Shown one piece after another: positions 47,926 through 58,740 of a DNA stretch of 64,000 bases. The DNA is from Cryptomeria japonica (lineage: Eukaryota; Streptophyta; Pinopsida; Cupressales; Cupressaceae), in the NCBI RefSeq assembly GCF_030272615.1, contig NC_081413.1, forward strand, positions 604,004,709-604,068,708, read 5' to 3'. Both the position numbers and the translations under genes were made by a program. Positions within the stretch are counted from its first letter, which is position 1. Every line of letters begins with the position of its first letter. The notes under the pieces are model-generated. The model had not been told where the DNA came from and searched no databases. It worked only from the letters and a program-made list of their open reading frames with translations.

Positions 47926-48627
47926 TGTTGAGAAACATGTGTCTCAACCTTGCAGTCTTTTTCTGGAAAATTCTAGAATTTGTTTGAGGTAGTTTTCCAC
48001 ATGTTTATGCATTGGAAAATGGTTAGTGAATTGTTAAAAAAATGAGTCTTGTCCATAGTAGAATATAGGTGGGCCATTTTTAGATCCTTAATGACTCATT
48101 TTGTGACTTTTAAGAGGGTCTAAGCTAGGGGACAAAATTATGGACGGTATTACTATTTTAACCTAGTTGTTTTTCCATTTTGGAAATGTAAATGTCAAAA
48201 ATGGGCACCATGTGGCATGGTGGTTAAGCCCATGGTTTTGTAAAACCACAAGTGGTTTCCAGGTTGTAAAATCACTATAAAAGGAGGGCTTGGGGAGGAG
48301 TTTGATAATTGAGTTTTTTGCAAGACTGGATGCTAGAAGGAGTCTCTCTGAGTTTGAGTTGTGGTGATGCGCTCCTATAAGAACTTGCATTGCAAATGTA
48401 TTGTAATCAGCTTGCTTTGATAATACATGGTGCGAGTTTTGGAGGGTGGGGTTTTTCTCCCAGAAGGGTTTCCCCATGGTAATCACTGTGTTATGTGTTC
48501 ATTGCTATTTTGTTTATGCTTTATTGTGCATTTCTTGATATCTTAGTAATATTTAAGTTGAAAGTTGCATAACCATCCTCTCAAGATTAGTGTAGGAAGC
48601 GTTTCCGCACACCTTTGCTTCCTTACA
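47926..48627 (+). repeat. Copia-2 3' LTR
   Basis: 702 bp, about 96.7% identical to the 5' LTR, ending CCTTACA and followed by TCTGC (48628-48632), the right target duplication. Confidence 0.97.
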
Positions 48628-48632
48628 TCTGC

Positions 48633-48998
48633 AAGCTTATCACTTCGGTGTTAATGGAGTCTTTAGCACCGAATTTCCTTCACATCCACCAGTTGTGTAT
48701 AATTATACTGGTGATGTACCCAAAACCCTGTGGGCTCCAGTTTCTAAAATGAGGGTGAAAGTGATCGAATATAATGCCACAGTTCAGATTGTGTTCCAGG
48801 GAACCAGTATCTTCCAGGAAGATAACCATCTAATGCATATTCATGGTTATGACTTTTATGTTGTAGGAGAGGGTTTTGGAAATTATAATAATGATACAGA
48901 TCCAAGCTCTTTCAACCTGGTCGATCATCCACAATGAAATATTGTGGGAACTCCTGTGAATGGATGGACTGCTGTCAGATTCAAAGCTACCAATCCAG
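48633..48998 (+). pseudogene. Laccase exon 5, part c (after Copia-2), with premature stop
   Basis: It resumes the laccase frame exactly: the split codon gives Q, then AYHFGVNGVFSTEFPSHPP, WAPVSKMRVKVIEYN and the copper motif L3 HLMHIHGYDFYVVGEGFG (the residue after the first His is Leu, where Pro is common). After FNLVDHPQ comes TGA at 48935-48937; the next residues NIVGTPVNGWTAVRFKATNPG are normal. Most laccases have Arg here, so CGA to TGA is likely. The exon ends before GT at 48999. Confidence 0.95.
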
Positions 48999-49109
48999 GT
49001 AATGAACAACGTAACAATTCTGTCATGATTCTAGATATGATTTAGGAGTACTAAAAATTGAAATTTGGAAATATGTATGGAATACTGAAGGATTGTTTGA
49101 TTTGTACAG

Positions 49110-49240
49110 GTGTTTGGTTCGTACATTGTCACTTTGATGATCATGTAACATGGGGGTTAAGCATGGTTTTACTAGTGAAGAACGGTCACAGTGAGCTCGA
49201 AAGTTTGAAGGGTCCTCCCAATGATCTCCCAGAATGCTAG
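49110..49240 (+). pseudogene. Laccase exon 6 (copper motif L4 and C-terminus)
   Basis: 131 bp after AG (49108-49109); intron 5 is 111 bp. It reads GVWFVHCHFDDHVTWGLSMV and ends GPPNDLPEC-stop (TAG 49238-49240), the standard plant laccase C-terminus. The HCHxxxH motif with the type-1 copper Cys is intact. Confidence 0.95.
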
Positions 49241-50771
49241 TGCAGATTATAACATCAGAATTTTTGTTCTCGTGTTAATCACCCTAGCATGCTCTGGATT
49301 TTATTTTAGAGACGATGCTTCAATGAATTCATCCATAAGATATAGTGAGTGATGTATGCTATTAAAAAGGAATGATAAAGCTTATCCTTATGTTTTTAGT
49401 TCAACTATATTACCTTAGGAAGAGTATTCCAGTATCATTAAGTGTATTTGTTGCTTTGTATTTGTAATAGTAATTGAATATTGTATTTTGCGAACAATAG
49501 ATCCCTTTGCTAGTTTTTTCAGTCAATATTTAGAGTTCTCAACAAGTTTATATACATTTAATAATATTTGTCTTTTGATTAAAATTGGTATATAAATGAT
49601 CAAATTACATTATAGTTTTAAGAAAGAAATATTATGAAAATTGAAAAAAAAAAATTTAATTGTTGAAAACTTTGGTTATATGATAGTTTTCTCATATGAT
49701 TTATTAGTTTACAGGTCTTGTTTATAGATAAATAACATTTAATGATAGTAGTGAGAGTTAATGATAGTAGTGAGAGTTGGAAGAGCCACTTACAGAAAGT
49801 ACAACAATGTCAAGAGTAGAAGCAATGAATGTAAAGACATAAAAACCAAAACCATCAACAAATTGAAAACCTAAGACTTGATTTAGCATAACAAAGACCA
49901 TAAAAACAACAAGAGGTGCAAAATCTAAACCAATATTTCTTTTTCTTTTAAAATAAAATAAAGGACCTAAAGTAGCAGAATATGAAGCAAACTTAAGATG
50001 AAAGTGATTAAAATAGGAACCATGTAATGCACGAGGATCTGAACAAAATGTTGAATTTTGAAGCTGCCTTGTCTCCTTAGAGCCATCTGATTTAACAAAT
50101 AAAATAGCAGAAAATAGCCAATTATAATAATAGACGAATTGCAAAAAAAAATCACAATTTAGAAAAAGAGTGCCCTGTTCTCACGAAGAACATACAATCT
50201 ATATTACTGTTGTGAGAACATACAATCTATATTACTGCTTGTAGAAAAAAAAGAGAGACTGGCTATTTAATAAGTTCACAACTTTAAACAAAACAATAGT
50301 TACACTGTAAAAAATCTTGCATATCATGTGTCTATGTTTAGATTGTTGTTCACTAGATTGATGCATAATTATCAGCATTACAAAAAAGATTAAAATTATG
50401 GTGGAACTAGAGTTGCATGTCCCATTTAATTTGCATTGTTTAAAATCTAAAATCTAAACTAAGCTTTATCACCGAACGAGCTAATTGGAAAAAATTGCAT
50501 GCATATAGAATTCTTTATATGCTAAACTAAAAAAATATTAACTATTCTAAAATTATATTCAACCCTCCTAAATTTAGCTTGTTGCATGGTGGTGTTTGGT
50601 GGTTGATCTTGGATCATGTAGTGGTGCATTATAGTGGAGGGTAAATAGTCAAGCTTGCAGCCGCATGATCGGTGGATTCGAAGAAAATGGTAATGCATGG
50701 AGATGCATGCTCGAGAAACATCAATTCACCACATACTCTTCCTTGATGCTGAGAGGGTTCACAATCTTATC
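49241..50771. other. Laccase 3' flank and unassigned DNA
   Basis: The first few hundred bases are probably the laccase 3' UTR and flank. A 19 bp tandem pair AATGATAGTAGTGAGAGTT stands at 49740-49777, and a 23 bp direct repeat AGAACATACAATCTATATT... at about 50187 and 50215. A minus-strand open stretch (49758-50144, 128 codons) is strongly hydrophobic (LDFAPLVVFMVFVMLNQVLG, GFYVFTFIASTLDIVVL) and may be a relic of a membrane protein exon; I do not recognise it. The last part, up to about 50562, could be the 3' LTR of Copia-3, since TTAGGAGGG on the minus strand resembles a polypurine tract there. Confidence 0.35.
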
Positions 50772-53580
50772 TCATAGAGCTAAAAACTGAGCTTTGGCAA
50801 CCGCCTTAGTGAGTATATCTGCTAGCTGATCCTGAGTGCTGATGTGATTCAATTCAACGTCCTTCTTCAACACCAAATCTTGTATGGAGTGATATTTCAT
50901 ATCAAAATGCTTTGTTCTACTATGATGAACCAGATTCTTTGCTAACTTGATGGCACTCACATTGTCACAATAAATCACTATAGGTTGAATTTGCTTTTCT
51001 ACAATTTCTTCCAAAAAATTTCTGAGCCAAAGAGCTTGTGTACCTGCTAAGGTAATTGCAACATACTCTGCTTATGTGGATGAGAGGGCAACAATGATTT
51101 TCTTTTTTGAGCTCTATGTAATCAAACCAAAACCAAAAGAGAAATAATTTCCAGATGTGGATTTATGGTCATCCATACTACCTCCCCAATCTAAATCACT
51201 AAAGCCTACAAGATTGAAATTTTCAGAAGAGTACTAATGAATTTTAAAATTTAAAGTCCCTTTCACATACCTCAAAATCCTGTTGGCTTCCTTCATCTGT
51301 ATTTCAGATGGATTTGTCATATACCTTGAAACAAGTGAAACTGAATATGTAATATCAGGCCTTGTGTGGGTTAGAAACATCGAGCTCCCCACAATACTTC
51401 TGTAAACTATCTCATCAACTAAATCAGCACCATCATCTCTACATAACACAACTCCATGAGCACTTGGAGTGGAGGTAGGCTTACAATCAGTCATATCAAA
51501 TTTCTTCAGCATATCCTATGCATACTTTGTTTGACAAATGAAAATCTCATCCTTACTTTGATAAACCTCCATTCCTAGAAAATATTTCATCAGACCAAGA
51601 TCTTTCATCTCAAATTATTTCATCATAGCAACTTTGAATTCATCTTTCATCTTAGAAATACTACCCATATACAATAGATCATCAGCATACAAACTTATGA
51701 TTAGAATATCAGTACCTTCTTGTTTTTAGTAAAGGGTAGGATCACTCTTACTTCTCTGGAAGCCATTCTCCCGAAAGTATCCATCAATCCTGGCACACCA
51801 CACTCTTTGTTCTTTCTTGAGGCCATACAAAGCCTTCTTCAACTTGTAGACATGATGCTCTTTTCCTTCCACTTCAAAACCTTGTGGCTTCTCCACATAT
51901 ACTTCCTCTTCTAAGTACCCATTCAAGAAGGCACTTTTCACGTCCATATGATGTATGCTCCACTTCTTATGAACTGCTAATGAAATTAGAATTCTAATGG
52001 TCTCTTGTATTTCTACTGGTGCAAATGTCTCTTCATAATCAATTCCATACTTTTGTGTGAATCCTTTAGCAACTAATCTTGCCTTGCATCTTTCAACATT
52101 CCCCTCACTATTAAACTTGGTCTTGTAGACCCATTTCGTGCCAATATTTTTCTTATCATGCAGAAGCTCTGTTAACTCCCAAGTGTCATTCTTGTGAATA
52201 GAATCCATCTCTTCTTGCATGGCTTTCACCCAAGCCTCATTAGTACACGCATCTTCACAACATGATTGTTCAAAATCAGCCTTGGCTAATAAAGAAAAAT
52301 TCAATGTCTCACCTATTGGTTTTTCTTTGTGTACTTGATTTTCACTCCTATGATAGATATCACTCAATCTCCTTAGCTTCCTTGTAGAACTTGGAGAAGA
52401 AGTTGGACTTGAACTTGGTACTAAAGAAATTGATGAAGGGCTGCTTGGTGGAGTTAAACCACTGGATACATAAATATTAATTGGTTGCTCATGATCAATA
52501 TCAAGAATTATATCATCATTGAAAATAGATTTTGTCTTCTCAACATGGCCTTTTTGATGTCACCATAAACTTTCCCTTCATAAAAAATTACATCCCTTCT
52601 GACAATAAGCCTATTAGTGATGGGATTATACAATCTATAAGCTTTTCTTTTCTCACTATACCCAATAAAACTACATGACTCTAACTTTTGTCTATGCTAA
52701 TCAAGTACATGCATATAATCCAAACAACCAAAAACTTTGAAATGATTAACATTAGGCCTTTTCCCATACCAAGCTTCATAAGGAGTCATGTTTTCTAGTG
52801 CACTAGTGGGGCTACAGTTGAGGATGTACACTGATGTAGCAACTACATCTCCCTAATAAGTATTGCTCAACCATTTGGTTTGTAACATGCACCTTACCAT
52901 TTCTACCATAGTATGGTTCTTTCTTTCATCTACCCCATTCTGTTGAGGTGTGTATGCAGTTGTGAGTTGCCTCTTGATGCCATTAAGATCACAATAACTC
53001 TAGAAAGACTTTGAGAAAAATTCCCCTCCACGATCAGTCCTTAAACATTTGATCTTGCACCCTTTTTGATTTTCTACGAGGGCTTTGAACTTCTTCAATG
53101 TATCCAAGGCTTCATCTTTGGCCTTCAAAAATATACCCAACACTTTCGTGAGTAATCATCAATAAAAGTGATGAAATATGATGACTTACCCAAACTCTTA
53201 GTTTGCATAGGACCACATATGTCTGAATGAACAAGTTGAAGTGGGTGATGGGCCCTCCATGCATTTCCCTTTGGAAATTTTTCCCTTGCATGCTTTCCTT
53301 AAGCACATTCTTCACAAACCTGTTTGTGTTCCTCAACCTTTGGCAAACCAGAAACTAATGCATGTGAGGTTAGAAACTTTAAACTATGAAAATTTAAATG
53401 CCCATATTTGAGATGCCATAACGAACTTGAATCCTCATAAGCTATATTTACAAGGTTGTTGTTACGTTCACCAAACCTCAAAGCGAACATAGTATTTCTT
53501 TTCATAGGCACAATAGTGATCACCCTATTGCCCTTATTCTTATCATAGATAGTACATGTCTATGGTCAAATTGATATTTA
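50772..53580 (-). mobile_element. Copia-3: broken antisense remnant (integrase, RT, RNase H)
   Basis: Minus-strand Copia pol. It begins near 53560 with CTIYDKNKGNRVITIVPMKR and the integrase zinc region LWHLKYGHLNF...CEEC. The core keeps all three acids: HSDICGP, LRTDRGGEF and NGVDERKNHT. RT follows (52290-51730: [46 protein letters not shown]), then RNase H (51150-50772, ending IYCDNVSAIKLAKN, HISTQDQLADILTKAV). Many stops and frame changes. Gag and protease are absent and no LTR pair could be matched, so the 5' end is deleted. It is from a different family than Copia-1, 2 and 4. Confidence 0.85.
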
Positions 53581-53894
53581 ATGGTTGCCAGAAATGCTCG
53601 TCGAGCAGCACTAACCAATATCAAGATATATGGTAGTGTGATATGCTTCTCAATTCTTAGAGCCCATTATATATTTTTTAGACAACTAGGGAATTAATTA
53701 GTTTCACCCACACATTTAGTCTAACTCCACACTATATAATTTGTTTTCCAGCCATGACCATTTCAAACATTCTTCCACTCATGTCCAACTGATAATACAC
53801 AATATTTTAGTCTCATTTTGTTGATAAATTATGGGCCAGGACCCATATGATCCAATGTTGTAATAAACACACTTTCCATTAATAACCAAAATAG
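53581..53894. other. Unassigned spacer between Copia-3 and Copia-4
   Basis: No feature recognised. It abuts the truncated 5' end of Copia-3 and ends with AATAG (53890-53894), the left target duplication of Copia-4. Confidence 0.4.
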
Positions 53895-54267
53895 TGTTGA
53901 AATGTGGCGACTGATCAGCAAAGTAATGTACACTTAGCATTTATCCTTGCAAGTATTTTTTTTTGGGTACTTTTTTGATGAAAACTGACATTGTAATAAA
54001 ACCCTAAAAAGGCCGACTTTGTTTTTGCCCTAAAAACACATGTTATAAGTGACTGGGATGCTTAAGGCATTCCAATGTTGATGTACTATTTTTGCTGGAT
54101 AATAAGAAAGATTGGATGGCTGTGTATGGTGGACATAACGCAATCTAGGTGAACCACGTTAAATATCTATGTTATCTGTGTCCTATTTTATTCTTTTATC
54201 TTTTGTATTTAAATCTACATATAATTGTTAGTTCATATTTGCTTCGGAACTGCTTGAAACCCTAACA
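53895..54267 (+). repeat. Copia-4 5' LTR
   Basis: 373 bp, TG...CA. It differs from the right LTR by substitutions and by about 20 extra bases around 53925-53955. Confidence 0.93.
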
Positions 54268-54269
54268 AT

Positions 54270-54281
54270 TGGTATGAAAGC
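54270..54281 (+). promoter_or_regulatory. Copia-4 primer binding site (degraded)
   Basis: TGGTATGAAAGC after the LTR; it differs at two positions from the initiator-Met site TGGTATCAGAGC. Confidence 0.75.
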
Positions 54282-54327
54282 GAGGTATTATGTAAATTGG
54301 TAGGACTCTCAGATTTGAGTGGGAGCA

Positions 54328-56454
54328 ATGGAGGATTCCAAATTCAAGGTTGAAAAGTTTAACGGCCAGAATTATTAGTTATGGAAAATGCAGATGGAGG
54401 ATTACCTGTATCAAAAGGATTTGTGGCGGCCATTGGAAGGAAAGGCAACGAAAGCGACTACAATGTCAGATGAAGAGTGGGACATTTTAGATAGAAAGGC
54501 ACTGGGATCCATTTGATTGTGCCTTGCACCGTCTGTAGCATTCAATATAATAGAAGCAAAAATGGCTGTAGATTTGATGGCAACATTGGCTAAGTTGTAT
54601 GAGAAACCCTCGGCTTCGAATAAGGTATTTCTTATGAAGTGTTTGTTTAATTTGAAAATGAGTGAGGGATGATTTGTAGCGGAGCACTTAAATGAATTTA
54701 ATACAATTACCAGGCAATTGTCTTCAGTAAAAATTACCTTTGTAGAAGAGGTTAGGGCTCTCTTGATTTTATGTTCTTTGCCAGAAAGCTAGAATAGCTT
54801 GGTTATGGCTGTAAGTAACTCTGTCTCTGATAAAAATACTTTGGTATTTGATGATATTGTTGGTGTTATCCTAAGTGAGGAAATGCAAAGGAAAAGCACA
54901 GGTGAGACTCCAACATCATCAAGTAGTGTTTTGAATGTGGAGAACAGAGGAAGATCAAAGGAAAGAGGAAAAGGCCCTTGGAATGACAAGTCACGAGGGA
55001 AGTCAAAGAAAGGACGCTCTCAATCTAGAGGAAAGAAAGATTGCTGGTACTATGGAAAGCCCGGTCATCTAAAGAAAGACTGTTGGTCTCGGAAAAATAA
55101 AGAAGGAGACAAAAATGAAAATGATAGTAAGGAAGCTAATATTGCAAGTAATGCTATACAAGATGCTTTAATCTTATGTTTGGATAATGTTAATGATTCC
55201 TGGGTAATAGATCCTGGGGCTTCATTTCATGCTACACCCCATAGAAAATATTTTCTAGATTATGTTCAAGGTGATTTTGGACAAGTATATTTGGGTGATG
55301 ATGAGCCCTATCAAATTGTTGGAAAAGGAAAGATAAAGATCAAGTTGCAGAATGGAAATGACTGGTTTTTGCAGGAGGTAAGACATGTTCCTAACTTAAG
55401 AAGAAATTTAATTTTTGTAGGGCAACTAGGTAGTAAAGGTTGCATAGTTACCTTTTCAGACAGTATCTGGAAGGTCAGTAAAGGATCATTAGTAGTAGCT
55501 AAAGGTGCAAAGGTAGGAACATTATATCTGTGTACTGGTAACACTTACTCTACCTTAGTTGCTATAAATAAAGTTACTGCAGGGACAACAACAATAGATG
55601 TTGCAAGAACAGATTCGATAATGTGGCACCATAGGCTTGGGCACATAAGTGAGAAAAGGATGAAAATCCTTCACTCCAAAAATCTATTGCTAGGACTAAA
55701 GAAGATTTATTTAGAGTTATGTGAAAACTATGTTTATGGCAAACAGAAAAGAGTCAGATTTCTCAAGGTTGGGAAAGAGAAGAAGAGTGAGAAGTTAGAG
55801 CTTGTGCATTCAAATGTATGGGGACCGGCTCAGGTATCATCTCTTGGTGGCTCTTGTTATTATGTTATTTTTATTGATGACTCAACCATAAAAACATGGG
55901 TATATTTCCTAAAACAAAAATCAGATGTTTTTGAAACTTCTAAGAAATGGAAAGCTTTGGTTGAGAATGAGACAAGAAAAAGGTTGAAGTGTCTTAGATT
56001 GAATAATGGAGGTGAGTATTGCAGCAAAGCATTTGAAGATTACTACTCCTTAAATGGGATTAGAAAGAAGAAGACAGTTCTAGGAACTCCACAAGAAAAT
56101 GGTGTGTCAGAGAGAATGAATAGGACTATCATGGAACGCGCTAGGAGCATGAGATTGCATGCTGGATTGCCCTTACATTTTTGGGCAGATGTTGTACATA
56201 CTACTATCTATTTGATAAATAGAAGACCTTCAACCCCTTTGGATGGTGGTATTCCAAAGGAGGCATGGACTAGTAAAAAGGTAAATTATTCTTTTCTGAA
56301 AACCTTTGGTTGTGAAGCTTTTGTCCATGTTGATAAAGAAAATAGAACCAAGCTTGATGCTAAATCTCAGAAATGTACCTTCATTGGATATGGGATAGAT
56401 GAATATGGCTATCAGTTATGGGATTTTGAAAATAAGAAAATAACTAGAAGTTGA
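54328..56454 (+). pseudogene. Copia-4 gag, protease and integrase
   Basis: The ATG at 54328 opens MEDSKFKVEKFNGQNY followed by a stop; four stops break gag before a 551-codon open stretch (54799-56454). In that stretch the zinc knuckle reads CWYYGKPGHLKKDC (second Cys replaced by Tyr), the protease site is IDPGAS (Ser replaced by Pro), and the integrase zinc region ends CENY (Cys replaced by Tyr). Integrase core positions read HSNVWGP and LRLNNGGEY, with Asn where catalytic Asp is expected; the Glu in NGVSERMNRT is kept. So the longest open frame of this copy still encodes inactive enzymes. TGA at 56452-56454 ends it. Confidence 0.9.
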
Positions 56455-58252
56455 GATGTTATATTCAATGAGAAGGTTATGTATAAAGAACAGATGCAGC
56501 AAAAGAAGCATGAATAGGACAAGCAAGAATATGTGGTGTTGGATGAGATTCCTGAAAATGAAATGCCACAGGTACCTGATGCTCAGCAACAACAGAATGT
56601 CCCACAAACTCCTGCAAGTGTTAGACGTTCTATGAGGTCAAGTAGACCCCCTGAAATATTTTCTCCTTCTTTGTATTCTATATTATTAACTGATTCTGGT
56701 GAACCAAAAGAATATGAAGAAGCAATGCAGGTGGATGCCAAACAACAGTGGGAGCTAGGCATGAAAGAGGAGATGGACTCCTTGATGAAAAATAAGACTT
56801 GGGACTTAGTCCCTTTACCTGTAGAAAAAAGAGCGTTGCCTAAAAAATGGGTTTATCAGCTAAAGGAGGAGGAAGGAGGTCAGAAAAGATATAAGGCCAG
56901 ACTTGTGGTAAAAGGTTTTGCACATAAAAAGGGTATAGATTATGATGAAATATTTTCTCCAGTTGTAAAAATGACTTCAATTAGAACTATACTTAGTCTT
57001 GTGGTTACAGATGATTTACATCTTGAACAATTAGATGTGAAAACAACTTTTCTCCATGGAGATTTGGAGGAGGAAATTTACATGTTGCAACCACAGGGAT
57101 ATGAGGTCAAAGGTAAGGAGAATTTGGTGTGCAGGTTGAAGAAAATTTTGTATGGCCTAAAGCAAGCACCCCAACAATGGTATTTAAAATTTGATGGTTT
57201 CATGGTAGGACACAGTTATCATAGATGTCATTCTGATCATTGTGTATTTTAAGAGATTGGATAATGGCAGTTATATTATCCTGTTGCTTTATGTTGATGA
57301 CATGCTTGTTGCTGGTTCTAACATGGAACACATAAATGATCTTAAACAGAAATTAGCCAGGTCATTTTCTATGAAGGATTTGGGTGCAGCTAAGCAAATT
57401 CTGGGTGTGAGGATTACATGGGACAGAAAAAATAGAACCTTGAATTTGTCTCAAAGTGAATATATAAAGAAGGTGTTGAAAAGATTTAGCATGTAGGATG
57501 CAAAAGCAGTTAGTACACCTTTGGCTAGTCATTTCAAATTGACTAAGGAGATGTTCCCAAAGGCATAGGAAGAAGTAAAGAAAATATCTAACATCTCGTA
57601 TTCATCAGCTATTGGCAGTCTGATGTATGCAATGGTATGCATAAGGCCAGATATTGCACATGCAGTGGAAGTTGTGAGCAGGTTTATGAGTAATCCGGGT
57701 ATGGAACATTGGAATGTTGTGAAATGGATCCTTCGGTATTTGAAAGGAACTACTACGAAGGAATTATGTTTTAAAGGATCTAATGCTCCTCTGAGTGGAT
57801 TTGTTGACTCTGATCTGGCAGGTGATATTGATTCACGGAGGAGCACTACAGGGTATGTTTTTACTATAGGGGGAACTGCAATCAGTTGGATTTCTAGGCT
57901 GCAAAAGGTTGTTGCACTTTCAACCACTAAAGCTGAGTATGTTGCTGCTACAGAAGCCAGCAAGGAGATGATTTGGTTACAATGTTTTCTAGAGGAACTG
58001 GGTCAGACACAAGAGGATCGCCCATTGTATACTGATAGCTAAAGTGCCATTCATCTTGCGAAGAACTCTATTTTTCATTCAAGGACAAATCACATTTAGC
58101 TCAGGTACCACTTCATCCAAACTATTTTGGAGGAGGGTCAGTTATGGCTTGAGAAGATTCACACAAGTGTGAATCCTGCTGATATGTTCACGAAGGCAGT
58201 TCCATAGGAGAAGCTGATTTCTTCATCAGTTTCTGTTGGTCTTCTTGATTGA
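56455..58252 (+). pseudogene. Copia-4 reverse transcriptase and RNase H
   Basis: Open from 56533: an acidic/Pro-rich linker, then RT (TWDLVPLPVEKRALPKKWVY, LVVKGFAHKKGIDYDE, QLDVKTTFLHGDLEEEIYM, LKKILYGLKQAPQQWY). A frame change of about two bases occurs near 57240, followed by the catalytic YVDDMLVAGS. RNase H follows with GFVDSDLAGD and TKAEYVAATEA. Stops stand at 57494, 57567, 58040, 58097 and about 58205, mostly at expected Gln codons. The frame closes near 58250. Confidence 0.9.
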
Positions 58253-58384
58253 TAATTGTGGAATTTATACCAGTTGAGTCCTAGTGTTTTATCTAGTGGA
58301 TGTTGCATGTACAGTGGTTTCATGTAGTATCAGTCTCTAAGTGGGAATTTGGTGTGGAGCCTGATCAGTCTCCAAGTGGGAGAT

Positions 58385-58735
58385 TGTTGAAATGTGGCAA
58401 CTGATCAGCAAAGTACTGGGAGATTTTTTTTGGGGTATTTTTTTGATGAAAATCAACATTGTAATAAAACCCTAAAAAGGCCGACTTTGTTTTTGCCCTA
58501 AAAATGCATGTTATAAGCGACTGGGATGCTTAAGGCATTGCAATGTTGATGTACTATTTTTGCTGGATAATAAGAAAGATTGGATGGCTGTGTATGGTGG
58601 ACGTAACCCATTCTGGGTGAACAACATTAAATTTCTATGTTATCTGTGTCCTATTTTATTATTTTATCTTTTGTATTTAAATCTGCATATAATTGTTAGT
58701 TCATATTTTCTTCGAATCTGCTTGAAACCCTAACA
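58385..58735 (+). repeat. Copia-4 3' LTR
   Basis: 351 bp, preceded by the polypurine-like AAGTGGGAGA (58374-58383) and followed by AATAG. A second AAGTGGGAA stands at about 58339, so the tract may be duplicated. Confidence 0.93.
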
Positions 58736-58740
58736 AATAG

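Larger units (their letters stand above)
42983..48627 (+). mobile_element. Copia-2: full-length but decayed Ty1/Copia element in laccase exon 5
   Basis: 5645 bp element with two 702 bp LTRs, ends TGTTGAGA...CCTTACA, and the duplication TCTGC on both sides (42978-42982 and 48628-48632). It has the same sense as the laccase. It carries a perfect primer site and a polypurine tract. The coding region keeps all Copia domains in order but has about eleven in-frame stops and one clear frameshift. The LTRs differ at 23 of 702 positions by my count, about 3.3%, similar to Copia-1, yet the coding damage is far heavier. Confidence 0.97.
32796..49240 (+). pseudogene. Laccase (multicopper oxidase) pseudogene, split by two Copia elements
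   Basis: Plant laccases are secreted four-copper oxidases that oxidise phenolics, including monolignols in the cell wall. Six exons are visible; exons 2, 3 and 4 are 152, 245 and 129 bp, the standard plant laccase sizes. Exon 5 (942 bp without insertions) is cut by Copia-1 and Copia-2. Joined logically, exons 2-6 encode about 533 residues, close to the usual mature length. All four copper motifs remain: HWHG, HAH, HLMHIHGY and HCHFDDH. Known lesions are the two insertions, a TGA at 48935-48937 and a doubtful exon 1 splice donor. The rest of the frame is clean, so inactivation was probably recent. I am confident of the family; the paralogue class cannot be told. Confidence 0.95.
53895..58735 (+). 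mobile_element. Copia-4: full-length, older Ty1/Copia element
   Basis: 4841 bp with LTRs of 373 bp (left) and 351 bp (right), ends TGTTGAAATG...CTAACA, and duplication AATAG on both sides (53890-53894 and 58736-58740). Outside an indel of about 20 bp near the LTR start I count roughly 22 differences in 345 bases, about 6%, so it inserted earlier than Copia-1 and Copia-2. The coding region keeps gag to RNase H order with stops at the start of gag, one frameshift and stops in RNase H. Tnt1-like gag features suggest a lineage related to Copia-2. Confidence 0.95.

Noticed and set aside
37284-48627. Copia-1 and Copia-2 as giant introns of a working laccase
   Set aside because: They sit mid-codon, have LTR ends and target duplications rather than GT/AG borders, and plant laccase exon 5 has no intron at either site. 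A downstream TGA also breaks the frame.
53581-53740. Copia-3 gag or 5' LTR
   Set aside because: A short arginine-rich reading exists, but it shows no zinc knuckle or protease motif and no copy of it appears at the other end of the element.
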